NCBI RefSeq assembly: GCF_963082655.1
Contig: NC_081552.1
Coordinates: 60,927,930 to 60,991,929, forward strand
Direction: 5' to 3'
DNA length: 64,000 nt
Source of the DNA: Stomoxys calcitrans
Lineage: Eukaryota > Arthropoda > Insecta > Diptera > Muscidae
Each line of letters begins with the position of its first letter. The stretch's first letter is position 1. The notes below the pieces were generated by a model, which did not search any database, was not told the origin of the DNA, and saw only the letters and a list, made by a program, of their open reading frames with translations. A program made the position numbers and the translations under genes. This document shows, piece by piece, positions 11,537-22,834 of this stretch.

Positions 11537-13234
11537 TTTTTATACCCACCACCGACGGATGGGGGTATATTCATTTTGTCATTCCGTTTGCAACACATCG
11601 AAATATCCATTTCCGACCCTATAAAGTATATATATTCTTGATCAGCGTAAAAATCTAAGACGATCTAGACATGTCCGTCCGTCTGTCTGTTGAAATCACG
11701 CTACAGTCTTCAAAAATAGAGATATTGAGCTGAAACTTTGCACAGATTCTTTTTTTTTGTCCATAAGCAGGTTAAGTTCGAAGATGGGCTATATCGGACT
11801 ATATCTTGATATAGCCCCCATATAGACCGATCCGCCGATTTAGGGTCTTAGGCGAATAAAAGCCACATTTATTATCCGATTTTCTGAAATTTTGGACAGT
11901 GAGTTGTGTTAGGCCGTTCGACATCCTCCGTCAAATCGGTCCAGATTTGGATATAGCTGCCATATAGACCGATCCTCCGATTTAGGGTCTTAGGCCCATA
12001 AAAGCCACATTTATTATCCGATTTTGCTGAAATTTGGGACAGTAAGCTGTGTTAGGCCCTTCGACATCTTCCGTCAATCGTTTCAGATTTCGATATAGCT
12101 GCCATATAGACCGATCCTCCGATTTATGGTCTTAGGCCCATAAAAGCCACATTTATTATCCGATATTGCTGAAATTCGGGACAGTGAGTTGTGTTGTGCC
12201 TTTCGACGTCTTCCGTCAATATGGCTCAGATCGTTTCAGATTTGAATATAGCTGCCATATAGACCGATCCTCCGATTTAGGGTTTTGGGCCCATAAAAGC
12301 CAAATTTATTATCCGATATTGCTGAAATTCGGGACAGTGAGTTGTGTTAGGCCCTTCGACATCCTTTGCCAATTTGGCTCAGATCGGTCCAGATTTGGAT
12401 ATAGCTGCCATATAGACCGATCCTCCGATTTAGGGTCATAGGCCCATAAAAGCTACATTTATTACCCGATTTTGCTGAAATTTGGGACAGTGAGTTGTGT
12501 AAGGCCCTTCAACATCCTTCGTTTATTTGGCCCAGATCGGTTCAGATTTCGATATAGCTGCCATATAGACCGATCCTCCGATTAAGGTCTTAGGCCCATA
12601 AAAGCCACATTTACTATCCGATTTCGCTGAAATTTGGGACAGTGAGTTGTGTTAGGTCCTTCGGCATTCTCCGTCAATATGGCTCAGATCGGTTCAGATT
12701 TGGATATAGCTGCTATATAGACCGATCTCTCAGTTTTAGGTTTTGGGACCATAAAAAGCGCATTTATTGTTCGATGTTTCCGAAATTTGGGACAAAGAGT
12801 TAAGTTAAGCCCCTCCACATATTTCTGCAATTTGCTCTAGATCGATCAAGATTTGCATATAGCTGCCATAAAAACCGATCTCTCGATTTAAAGTCTTGGC
12901 CCCATAAAAGGCGCATTTTTAATCCGATTGCACTAAAATTTGACACACTGGCTTATGTTATGCTTGTTATGCGACATCCGTGTCGTATATAGTTAAGATC
13001 GGTTTATTTTTAGATATAACTACTGAAAAGACCAATATTTTGTTATATACAATTGAACAATAACTTTTACTTATTAGTATCTGGTCCAAATCGGAACATA
13101 TATTGATATAGCTGCTGTGGGGCATAAGGTATGAATTTTGCACCGGATTTTGAGGAAAGGTGGTTCACATATATATCCGAGGTGGTGGGTATCCAAAGTT
13201 CGGCCCCGCCGAACTTAACGTCTTTTTACTTGTT
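11537..13234 (+). mobile_element. DINE-1-like element, subfamily 2, complete
   Basis: The 5' end is TTTTTATACCCACCACCGAC and GGATGGGGGTATATTC, then CGACCCTATAAAGTATATAT and a short GTCC run. The units are of the second type (AAATCGGAGGATCGGTCTAT in reverse, GTCCCAAATTTCAGC), about eight. The 3' end is GAGGTGGTGGGTATCC, TTCGGCCCCGCCGAA, TTTTTACTTGTTT. The CCCACCACC/GGTGGTGGG pair replaces the CCCTCCACC/GGTGGAGGG pair of subfamily 1. The open frame at 12166-12441 is unit read-through. Confidence 0.92.
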
Positions 13235-13887
13235 TATCTATGGCAAAGAAAGCCCCTTAAACTACCTGAAACACCCGTCTTAAGGTGGGAAATTTAAAAA
13301 ATAATGCAGCAAACAACCGCAACGAAATTCCTTTACTTCATTTTTCTTTATTTTACAGACCGATAGATTGCCACAACAAAGATAAATGCTGCATGATAAA
13401 TTTTTACCATTATGCCCTCTCTCTGTTCGTGGTGGCGTCTCCATTCAGTTGATCCATTTGCAAAGAAAATAGATGACGCTTATTTAAATGTTAGTGCTGC
13501 CATCGATAAGGGAAAGGTTTATTGCTTTAAAACCCAAAATGTTATTAAAAGTCGCCCGGATTTAATTACATATAAACGACTGAGAATTTGACATTTGTCC
13601 CATCTGTTAGTGCCTTTTTGAACATATTGTTATGAGTCTATAAATTTCCTTTGTCTATGATGCTACTCGCTTGGAGCGGCTTAGCGCCTATAAAATTGAG
13701 CATCCTGTTGAATAGTCATGGAGGCCACCTTGACGTTGAGGTTTGCAACTTCTCCTTTCACACTGAACGTATAACTTTGGGGGTATAGCGGCAGTGTCCT
13801 GTTAGGTCATTCATTTCAGTAATCAATTGAATGAATAATTTCTGGTGATATCCATACTCATGGTTATTAGCTCGACTCAAATTTTAA
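13235..13887 (-). repeat. Unnamed repeat X2, copy 2, plus flanking DNA
   Basis: Its reverse complement shares the X2 blocks with 1340-1610, from the AAGACGGGTG block (about 13290) through GCACTAACATTTAAATAAGC to CCGCTCCAAGCGAGTAGC (about 13690). About 13700-13887 has no recognisable match. A pyrimidine-rich TTTTACAG at about 13353-13360 looks like a splice acceptor, but there is no exon evidence. Confidence 0.5.
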
Positions 13888-15484
13888 TTTTTATAGCCTC
13901 CACCATAGGATATATTAATTTCGCCATTCTGTTTGGTACTACTCGAAATATTCGTCTTAGACCCCATAAAGTATATATATTCTTCATCGTCGCGACATTT
14001 TATGTCGATCTAGCCATGTCCGTCCGTCCGTCTGTCTGTCGAAAGCACGCTTACTTTCGAAGGAGTAAATCTAGCCGCTTGAAATTTTGCACAAATACTT
14101 CTTATTAGCGTAGGTCGGTTGGGATTGTAAATGGGCCATATTGGTACAAGTTTTGATATAGCTGCCATATTAACTGATTTTGGGTCTTGACTTCTTAAGC
14201 CTCTAGAGGGCGCAATTCTTATCCGATTGGAATGAAATTTTGCACGACGTGTTTTGTTATGATAGCCATATCGGTCCATGTTTTGATATAGCTGTCATAT
14301 AAACCGATCTTGGGTCTTGACTTCTTGAGCCTCTAGAGTGCGCAATTCTTATCCGATTGGAATGAAATTTTGCACGACGTGTTTTGTTATTATATCCAGG
14401 AACTGTGCCAAGTATGGTTCAAATCGGTCTATAACCTGATATAGCTGTCATATAAACCGATCTTGGGTCTTGACTTCTTGAGCCTCTAGAGTGCGCAATT
14501 CTTATCCGATTGAAATGAAATTTTGCACGACGTGTTTTGTTATTATATCCAGGAACTGTGCCAAGTATGGTTCAAATCGGTCCATAACCTGATATAGCTG
14601 CCATATAAACCGATCTTGGGTCTTGACTTCTTGAGCCTCTAGAGGGCGCAATTCTTATCCGATTGGAATGGAATTTCGCACGACGTGTTTTGTTATGATA
14701 TTCAACAACTGTGCCAAGTACGGTTCAAATCGGTTCATAACCTGATATAGCTGCCATATAAACCGATGTTGGGTCTTGACTTCTTGAGCCTCTAGAGGGC
14801 GCAATTCTCATCCGAATGGAATGGAATTTCGCAAGACGTCTTTTGTTATGATATCCAACAACTGTGCCAAGTATGGTTGAAATCGGTCCATAACCTGATA
14901 TAGCTGCCATATAAACCGATCTTGGGTCTTGACTTCTTGAGCCTCTAGAGGGCACAATTCTTATCCGATTTGGCTGAAATTTTGCATGACGTATTTTATT
15001 TTTACTTTCAACAACTGTATCAAATAAGGTTCAAATCGGTTCATTACCTGATATAGCTGCCATATAAACCGATCTGGGATCTTGACTTCTTGACCCCTAG
15101 AGGTCGCAATTATTATCCGATATGCCTGAAATTTTCTACGACGGATCCTCTCATGACCATGAACAAACGTGTTTATTATGGTCTGAATCGGTCTATAGCC
15201 CGATACAGATCCCATATAAATCGTTCTCTCTATTTTACTTCGTGAGCCCCAATGGGCGCAATTCTTATACGAATTGGCTGAAATTTTACACATGTCTCCA
15301 ACATATAATTTAATTGTGGTCCGAACCGGACCATAATTGATATCGTTTTAATAGCAGAGCAACTCTTTTCTTATATCCTTTTTTGCCAAAGAAGAGATGC
15401 TGGGAAAAGAACTCGATAAATGCGATCCATGGTGAAGGGTATATAAGATTCGGCCCGGCCGAACTTAGCACGCTTTTACTTGTT
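13888..15484 (+). mobile_element. DINE-1-like element, complete, decayed 5' tip
   Basis: The 5' tip is altered (TTTTTATAGCCTCCACCATA with the GGGGGTATAC arm lost). A reduced GTCC run at 14018-14040, about seven units and a 3' end with TTCGGCCCGGCCGAA follow. An extra copy of ATATCGGTCCATGTTTTGATA at about 14265 shows an internal duplication of the first-unit junction. Confidence 0.9.
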
Positions 15485-15681
15485 TATTATGACTTTCAAT
15501 AATTGTGCCGAATAAAGTTCAAATCGGTTAATAACCTGCTATAGCTACCATATAAACCGATCTGGGATCTTAACTTCTTGAGCCTCTAGAGGTCGCAATT
15601 ATTATCCGATTTGCCTGAAATTTTGTACGACGGATCCTCTTATGACCGTCAACATACGTGTTTATTATGGTCCGAATCGGC
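15485..15681 (+). repeat. DINE-1-like unit fragment
   Basis: A little over one unit (CAAATCGGTTAATAACCTGC, TATATAAACCGATCTGGG type, CGACGGATCCTCTTATGACC) continues after the ACTTGTT end of the preceding element. It runs straight into the transposase relic at 15682. It is probably what is left of an older element into which 13888-15484 inserted. Confidence 0.7.
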
Positions 15682-16345
15682 GCCCAACACTGGTTTAAAC
15701 AGCTCAAGCACGTTTCGTGTTTTGTTTCACTGTCAGAAATCTTCAGTTTGGTCTATAGTATCACCATGAATCGTCTTATAAACGGACAACCTTAGTAAAT
15801 TATCGAATTTTATTATCAAAATGCGTGCTCTGCTAAGAAAGTTCATCGCTCGCTTTTGGCTCAATGGGTACGTAAATAAGCAGAACTGTCGATTTTGGTG
15901 TGAACTTCAGTCAGAAGCATTGTAAGAGTTACCATTACATCCAAAAAAATTCACATTTTGGTGTGGTTTGTGGGCTGTGGCATCATTGGACAGTACTTCT
16001 TCAAAGATGATGCGAATCGTAACGTAACTGTGAATGGGCAGCACTACCATGAGATGATATCCAACTAGTTTTTGTCCAAAATGCAAGAGTTTGACTTGCA
16101 TGACATGTGGTTTCAACAAGACGACGCCATATTCCACACAGCACGCGTATCAATAAACTTTTTGAGAGGCGAGTTCGGTACACATTTTATTTCACGTTCT
16201 GGACCGGTTAATTGGCTCAAACATGATTCAATTGACAGAAGACAACATTGAAGCATTTATTCCTAAAATACCAGCCGAAATGCTGGAAAGAATATGCCAA
16301 AATTAGACTAAACGGGTGGACCATTTGAGACGCAGTCACTGTCAA
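15682..16345 (+). pseudogene. Tc1/mariner-superfamily (IS630-type) transposase relic
   Basis: Translating across frames gives pieces of a DDE transposase: LNGYVNKQNCRFWC (about 15862-15900), FTFWCGLWA (about 15950), VTVNGQHYHEM, then DLHDMWFQQDDAIFHTARV (about 16092-16150), FISRSGPVNW and EDNIEAFIPKIPAEMLE. From the family, the first catalytic Asp should lie just before LNGYVNKQN; here that spot reads FIARF, so it is lost. The second Asp (QQD) is kept. The third, normally shortly after GPVNW, is removed by a deletion (GPVNWLKHDSI). Many stops and frameshifts; no terminal inverted repeats were identified. It is dead. The protein would act in the nucleus on its own element's ends. Confidence 0.8.
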
Positions 16346-16383
16346 CATTTATAGGAATCAAATTAAAGGTATTTGAGAGTAGA

Positions 16384-16598
16384 CAGCTAAAAGCTTGCTA
16401 AGTTCGGCCGGGCCTAATCTTTTATACCCTCCACAATGGATCGCATTTGTCAAGTTCTTTAAATGTATTTTTCGAATAGAAAAACACCAGTCATAGAAAA
16501 ACACCACCTCCAAAATTTTAGGCAAATCGATAAATAATTGCGCCCTCTAGAGGCTCAAAATCAGTATACCCGCCATCCTATGGTGGAGGGTATAAAAA
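16384..16598 (-). mobile_element. Internally deleted 'mini' DINE-1-like element
   Basis: The 3' end (AAAAGCTTGCTAAG, TTCGGCCGGGCCTAA, ACCCTCCACAATGGATCGCA) and the 5' tip (AGTATACCCGCCATCCTATG, GTGGAGGGTATAAAAAC) are both present, but only about 215 bp in total. Nearly all tandem units and the GACG block are gone. Confidence 0.85.
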
Positions 16599-17093
16599 CG
16601 TGCTATGTTCGGCAGCGCCTAATCTTGGGTGCCCACTACCATCGATTCCGCTTAAAATTTACCCTTAATAAGCCAGTTTGTGTTTGAATTATTATGTAAT
16701 CAATCAAGTCGATTATTGATTGAGGCTTCTAGGAGCTCAAGAAGTCAAATTCGGGCATCGGTTTATATGGGCGCTATATCAGTTTAAAGACCGATTCAAG
16801 TCATACTCTAGGGATCCAAGAAGTCAAATCCGGAAATCAGTTTATATGAGAGCTATATTAGCTTTAATACCAATTGGGATCATACTAGATACAGATATTG
16901 GAAGGATTAACTGAAATGTGTGTGCCAACTCTCAGCCAATTAAGGCTAAAGAAATCCAATCCGGGGATTGGTTTGTATGGGGGCTATATGCAAATCTGAA
17001 CTGATATGGGCTATTTGCAATCCCCAATGACCTACATCCATTAGAACGCTACCGTGATTTCAACAGACGTACAATGGTAGAAAAACAAAAAAA
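16599..17093 (-). mobile_element. DINE-1-like element, subfamily 3, lacking its 5' tip
   Basis: The left end is CGTGCTATGTTCGGCAGCGC, CTAATCTTGGGTGCCCACTA and CCATCGATTCC, a variant shared with the elements at 48092 and 58403. It has about two diverged units (TTTATATGGGCGCTATATCA) and stops after GATTTCAACAGACGTACAATGG. The rest of the 5' block was replaced by the next DINE, which starts at 17094. Confidence 0.75.
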
Positions 17094-18290
17094 ACAAGTA
17101 AAAAGGCGTTAAGTTCGGCCGGGCCGAACTTTGGATACCCACCACCTCGGGCACCTTCCGTCAAATCCGGGGAAAATGCATACCTTATGACCCCTAGCAG
17201 CTATATCGAAATATTTTCCGATTTGGACCAAATACTTATAACAAAATAACAAAATTTTGCTCTTTTTAGTAGCTATATCTAAAAATAAACCGCTCTGAAC
17301 CATAAACGACACGGACGTCGAAAAGCCTAGCATGCGTCACAGTGTCAAATTTTAGTGAAATCGGATTATAAAAGCGCCTTTTATTGGTCCAAGGCTTTTC
17401 ATCGAGATATCGGTCTGGACCGATTTCGACCAAGTTGCAGATACATGTCGAAGAGCCTAACACAACTCACTGTCCCAAATTTCGGCGAAATCGGACAATA
17501 AATGCGCCTTTTATGGCCACAAAACCTTAAATCAAGAGATCGGTCTATATTGCAGCTATATCCAAATCTGGACCGATCTGAGCCAAATTGAAAAATAATA
17601 TCGAAAGTTTTATCATAACTCACTGTCGCAAATTTCAGCAAAATCGGATAATAAATGTGGCTTTTATGGGTCTAAGACCCTAAATCGGAGGATCGGTCTA
17701 TATGGCAGCTATATCCAAAACTGGACCGATCTGGGCCAAATTGGCAAAGGATGTCGAAGGGCCTAAGACAACTCACTGTCCCAAATTTCAGTAAAATCGG
17801 ACAATAAATCTGGCTTTTATGGGTCTAAGACCCTAAATCGGAGGATCGGTCTATATGGCAGCTATATCCAAAACTGGACCGATCAGGGCCAAACTGGCGA
17901 AGGATGTCGAAGGGCCTAAGACAACTCTCTGTCCCAAATTTCAGCAAAATCGGACAATAAATGTGGCTTTTATGGGCCAAAGACCCTAAATCGGAGGATC
18001 GGTCTATATGGGGGCTATATCAAGATATAGTCCGATATAGCCCATCTTCGAACTTAACCTGCTTATGGACAAAAAAAGAATCTGTGCAAAATTTCAGCTC
18101 AATATCTCTATTTTTAAAGACTGTAGCGTGATTTCAACAGACAGACGGACAGACATGTCTAGATCGTCTTAGATTTTTACGCTGATCAAGAATATATATA
18201 CTTTATAGGGTCGGAAATGGATATTTCGATGTGTTGCAAGCGGAACGACAAAATGAATATACTCCCATCCTTCGGTGGTGGGTATAAAAA
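17094..18290 (-). mobile_element. DINE-1-like element, subfamily 2, complete
   Basis: The 3' end ACAAGTAAAAAGGCGTTAAG, TTCGGCCGGGCCGAA, GGATACCCACCACCTCGGG is followed by about five units. Units starting at AAATCGG at 17641, 17794 and 17947 are exactly 153 bp apart. The 5' end is CAGACAGACGGACAGACATG, GATCAAGAATATATATAC and GGTGGTGGGTATAAAAA. The array has drifted less here than in most subfamily 2 copies. Confidence 0.93.
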
Positions 18291-19092
18291 AACAAGTAAA
18301 AAGTATGCAATTTGAGAACGGATAAAGATAAATTATTGAAATATGAAATAGTTAAAGCTGAGGTTTCATTGAGATCATGTGCAAAGTTCCAAGGCCCTAG
18401 ATACTCCAAGCACGGCTTGGGAGGCCCCTAAAGATGGTCACCTTGGCATTTCAAAAAACTGTTCGGGCTGCAAAAACTTCATTTGTGGTTCGATTTTCAA
18501 AATTCAAAGACCTTTTTTTGTTTCTTTCTCTTTTGAGACGAGCTTAATGATCGGAGATGCGAATGGAAAAGGAAAGCCAAAGATAGCAACACACACCAAC
18601 CACTATGGGACGTGTTTCGTCTTTGGTTAGTAGATATTTCAACCATATTAGGTGTGATGGCTTCAAGGGCCGTGCGTTGGTATGTTGTATTTAAATCGTA
18701 TTAATAGAGAAAATGCATCTTTGATACAATTACCACATTAACCACACTCGAAAACCCTGTCTGTTAGCTGTACTTTTCCCAATGCGTGTATTTTTGTGTA
18801 ATGATAGACATTCTTTCTGTGACAAATTACACTTCCTCCGTACTACACATGATTTTGTGCATCTTGTTGTATTGATAGCTTCGGACGCTAGGACAACAGC
18901 AATGGCTCTCGCTGTTGCTCCGTGTGCCCAGGTTCGAATCCTGACCGGGCTCTGCCGAATTTTTCAAGTTATTTGCCTGATAGGAGAAAAAAAGTTCGCT
19001 GGAAGTATAGAATATTTTCTCTGGTTTCGGGAATATATGAGTTTCAATTTTTATTTATTTTGAATTGAATTTTTATCGAATTATTATTGAAA
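18291..19092 (+). other. Stretch without recognised gene; one tRNA-like segment
   Basis: After a short AACAAGTAAAAAG that mimics a DINE 3' tip there is no familiar repeat. The open frames at 18379-18630 and 18782-19063 have no recognisable domain. This may be older unique DNA. Confidence 0.5.
18890..18962 (+). repeat. tRNA-like / SINE-like fragment with B box
   Basis: GCCCAGGTTCGAATCCTGAC (18928-18947) has a T-arm-like CAGG/CCTG stem around TTCGAAT, and it is followed by CGGGCTCTGCCGAATTTTTC. A complete cloverleaf is not evident upstream (GGCTCTCGCTGTTGCTCCGTG). It is more likely a SINE or tRNA relic than a functional tRNA gene. Confidence 0.35.
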
Positions 19093-20027
19093 GAAGTAAA
19101 AACTTGCTAAGTTCGGCCGGGCCGAATCTTATATGTCCTCCCTCATGGATCGCATTTGTCGAGTTCTTTTCCCGGTATCTCTTTTTAGGCAAACAAAGGA
19201 TAACAGAAAAGAATTGCTATGCTAATAGAATAGAATGTTGGGGACCATAGTAGAAGTCATTGTGTAAAATTTTAACCAAATCGAATAAGAAATGTTCCCT
19301 TTAGGGGCTCAAGAAGTAAAATAGGGAAATCGGTTTATAAGGGATCTGTATCAGGCTATAGACCGATTCAAACCATATTTGACACGAATGTTGAAGGTAA
19401 TGGGAGAAGCCGCTGTACAAAAGTTCAGCCAAATCGGATAGTAATTGCGCCCTGTATGGGCTCAAGAAGTCAAGATCCAAGATCGGTTTATATGGCAGCT
19501 ATATCAGGTTATGGACCGATTTAAACCATATTAAGCACAGTTGTTGAAAGTCATAACGAAACCCTTGGGAAGGAATTGCGATCTAGAGACTCAAGAAGTC
19601 ATCGGTTTATATGACAGCTATATCAGGTTATAGACCGATTTCAACCATACTTAACGCAGTCGGAAATCATAACAAAACACCTCATGCAAGATTTCAGTCA
19701 AATCGGGTAATAATTGCGCCCTCTATTGGCTCAAGAAGTCAAGATCCAAGATTGGTTTATATGTCAACTATATCAAAACATGGACTGATATGGCTATTCA
19801 AAATTCCAACCGACACACTATTAAGAAGTACTTGTTCAAAAGTGGCTATCTTTACTCCTTCGAAAGTTAGCGTGCTTTCGACCGACAGACAAACGGACAT
19901 GGCTGGATCGACTTAAAATGTCATGACGATCAAGAATATATATACTGTATGGGGTCTTAGACGAATATTTCGAGGAGTTACAAACAGAATAACGAAATTA
20001 TTATACTTCCATGCTGTGAGGGTATAC
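19093..20027 (-). mobile_element. DINE-1-like element, complete but old
   Basis: The 3' end is AAGTAAAAACTTGCTAAG, TTCGGCCGGGCCGAA, ATGTCCTCCCTCATGGATCG. Four or five diverged units follow, then GACAGACAAACGGACATGG, AAGAATATATATACTG and a decayed tip GTGAGGGTATAC. An internal deletion shortens one unit near 19570-19600 (ATCTAGAGACTCAAGAAGTC directly after GGAATTGCG). Confidence 0.88.
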
Positions 20028-20479
20028 AAATTATTGCCAGAAATTGTATGCGGGCCCGGCTTAGCTAGTCTATAATATAATGCGAATATAAGCAATTGAC
20101 TGAAAATATCACATCAACTGAAAAGCTACGACTATCAAGTTAAACTTTAAACACATTAGCTTACCATGCAGAATTCCTTGCCAGTTTTGTCGAGTAGTTG
20201 ATGATATAATGAAAGCATTTTTATTTTTATATTTAGGAGTTATTTCATTGTTGCTTTAAAAAATTATTAAATGAAAAAATCGGGAGTTATTTCGTAGCGA
20301 AATCTTTCATTATTACAAAATGGTCAAAACACCCAATGGGCCTTATGACTGCTATATGGGCGGTCTTAATGCCCAATTTCATTTTGGGCTTTGTGACAGC
20401 GGCATGAGCGGCCATAACACGCAAAATTGATTTTGGGCCTTATGACCGTTGGGCGTTATGTTATGTCATTCTCTGAACC
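20028..20479 (+). other. CTAGT-family 3' tip then unassigned DNA
   Basis: ATGCGGGCCCGGCTTAGCTA and GT at 20047-20070 is a lone CTAGT-family tip. The remainder has short internal repeats of GGGCCTTATGAC and GCCCAA (20337-20455) and no coding signal. Confidence 0.45.
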
Positions 20480-20489
20480 TGTTGTATGG

Positions 20490-21974
20490 TCCTTATTTTG
20501 CACTTTTTCTCCATAGCAGGCCACCAAACTACTGAGGCGTATGTAAGTAATAGTCTAATCACGCTCCTGTAGAGTCAGTATATTATCCTCGGATTCAGGC
20601 CCCATTTCCTAAAATTTGACCTTGTCAGATATCGAAATCGTTTAATTGAGGAATCGATGGATAAAATTGAGACTCCTGTATCTAGCCCCGTCATAAGTCA
20701 TATGCAAGATCCTTTCGGCCCTTCTGGATGGTTTGGAACCATACCCCTGAGAAGTATTATAACATCGTCTACGTAACAACGGGTTCAAATCTCTCCTCTG
20801 TCAGCATCCGTAATAGGTTATTTATGATGGTCACCCAAAGGAGTGCCGATAAAAAGCCACCCTGTGGTGTGCCCTGTGCCACATTCCCCTTATATTTATG
20901 TCATGGGACCCGCAATTTATCCATCTGTTCCTTAGCATATGGTTTATCCAATCTCTAAGGACCGAGTCCACACGGTACTGGTCTAAGGATTGGATCAATG
21001 TGTCCGTCTGCACATTTTTAAAGGACCCCCGATGTCAATGCAAACCCCCGTCTTTGCATCAAAGGATTCTTCTATTTTTTCCACAACCTCGTGCAGCGCA
21101 GGTTCAAACCCCTCCTCAGGTAGCATCCGTAATAGGTTATTTATGATGGTCACCCAAAGCAGTGACGTTAAAATTCCCACCTGTGGTGTGCCTTGTGCCA
21201 CTTTCTCCCTTATATTTATGTCATGTGACCCGCAATTTATCCACCTGTTCCTTAGCATATGATTTTTCCAGTCTCTAAGGACCCGGTAATGGTCGAAGGA
21301 TTGGATGTTGGTCCGCACCATTTTAAAAGACACCTCGATGTCAATGCAAACCGCCAAAGTGTACCTCTTTGCATCGAAAAATTCTTCTCTTTTATGCACA
21401 ACCTCGTGCAGGACAGTCTCTATCAAACTTCCTTTGACATAGACATGCTGTTTGTATTTGAGCAGTTCGCTGGATGACCTACTCTTTATCATGGTATCCA
21501 CAATACGTTCCATGGTTTTGAATAGAAAGGACGTAAGACTTATAGGTCTGTAGGCCTTTGGTGTCGCATAACTTGCCTTGCCAGGCTTGGGTATAAATAC
21601 CACCTTTGCCATTTGCCAGGGTTTCGGAGTATATGCCTAGGTCCTAGGGATGCTGTGAAAATAGTAGCCAGATGAGGCGCCAGATAGTCGGTCTCCTTTT
21701 GTAGTAACGCCCGAAATATTCCATCAGGTCCAAGTGACTTAAATGGTTTTAAGCTCCTCAAGTCTTCCTTGACTCCCATGTCGTCCGCCAACGTTTCTGC
21801 TTGGACATGTATTTTTGAGAAAACTATTTCTTTTTTCTTGGCGGCGTCATTAAACGCTTTTTTACGACGTGCTCTATTATAAAGTCTGCGGTTCTTTTTC
21901 CCAATATTGTGAATCTCCCCGGTCATCCAGGGTTTTGTTTTTCTTGGGCTGGTTTCCTTTCTCGAGGAGAACAA
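20490..21974 (-). pseudogene. LINE reverse transcriptase (ORF2), frameshifted
   Basis: Successive pieces: KPWMTGEI with a basic region (about 21940), KPFKSLGPDGIFRALLQKE (about 21690-21750), then after a frameshift AKVVFIPKPGKASYATPKAY and RPISLTSFLFKTMERIVD (21500-21610), VCIDIEVSFKMV (palm Asp of motif A), GTPQVGILTSLLW (motif B; the usual second Gly of PQGG is V) and LRMLPEEGFEP. The catalytic box reads CYVDDVIILL at about 20749-20778 in another frame. It would copy the element's RNA at a nicked target. The segment encoding LRDW..NRWINCGSHDINI occurs twice (see the repeat entry). It cannot be translated as one protein. Confidence 0.88.
20812..21330 (-). repeat. Direct duplication inside the LINE RT region (offset 319 bp)
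   Basis: AATAGGTTATTTATGATGGT starts at 20812 and again at 21131. The match runs on through TATTTATGTCATG.GACCCG and CAATTTATCCA.CTGTTCC to TCTAAGGACC. The two copies have diverged by point changes, so the duplication is not recent. It may be a tandem duplication or the join of two LINE copies. Confidence 0.85.
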
Positions 21975-22400
21975 CTATCTTCGAAAGACTCCACTAATGC
22001 AGTCGTAATACTGTTGATATTGTCGTCAATACATTCTATGCTCGGACAATCTAAATATCTCGCCCGAATCTTCTTCTGTTCAGTCTTCCGAATTTTGGTC
22101 AGTTTGTTTTCAACTTATTACGGAAACTTCTCGGATTTGGCTCTGACCATGCTATTCTCAGCCTGATGTAGCGGTGGTCAAGGAAGGAGTGCTCCTTATA
22201 GACACTCCGATTCTGAACTTCATCGACCAGATTTTCCGAACATATTGTCAAATCTACAACCTCCTCCCTAATCCTATTAACAAAGGTAGCGGTGTTACCA
22301 ATATTAAGTGTTATTAGTATTCAAGAATTCTGCTTGGGTTTGGCCCCTCTTATTAATGTTGGAAATACCCCACGAAATGTGGTGAAAGTTCGCATCGGAC

Positions 22401-22760
22401 CTAATTTATTTTATTTATTATTACTACCTCCTTTCCCGTCTGTTTTGCTTTCCTGACCAGCCATTGCAACTCCGACGTGGGTGGCGGTTTAGGAGAGTCG
22501 AAAGACAGATAAAGTGATGCCAGGTCTGCTCCACAGTCTCCCAGTCTCATCACTGTTGCGTCCGACGTTGATAACTCTAGGGAAAATATATTATTGAAAT
22601 TTTTATGACAAATAGCGCAGGTCCTCTGCCGAGTAGCAATGTTAGCATAGAATAATTGGTAGTTGATATGGTTCAGTCCAGAAACTTTGTTCCGGGTCGT
22701 CCATGGCTCCTGAATTAAGGCAATATGAATCTTGCACTTGCTGATTTTATCCATCAGAAC
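22401..22760 (-). pseudogene. LINE AP-endonuclease domain fragment
   Basis: The minus-strand peptide has KCKIHIALIQEPWTTRNKV near its start (22690-22750), which fits the conserved QEPW of the apurinic-type endonuclease of Jockey/R1/LOA LINEs. RTCAICHKN.. and the VMRLGDCGADLASLYLSFDS region follow (VVSLYL.FDS in relatives). This domain nicks target DNA. The fragment ends at about 22401; the middle of the domain with the catalytic SDH triad is not intact, and the next part of ORF2 (about 22000-22400) is out of frame. Confidence 0.75.
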
Positions 22761-22834
22761 GTGAGTAGCAGTCTCGCTCTGGTCGAGGTTTATCTGTATG
22801 ACTTCAATGATTGGTCCCTCATTAGATGGATTTC

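Noticed and set aside
13340..13362. Splice acceptor and exon
   Set aside because: A pyrimidine tract and CAG alone are common in AT-rich DNA; no open exon or donor is evident and the region is repeat X2.
18292..18303. Start of another DINE at AACAAGTAAAAAG
   Set aside because: Only about 12 bp match; no palindrome or unit follows.
22081..22400. Separate gene between the LINE endonuclease and RT
   Set aside because: It lies within the LINE's expected ORF2 span and is best read as frameshifted ORF2.
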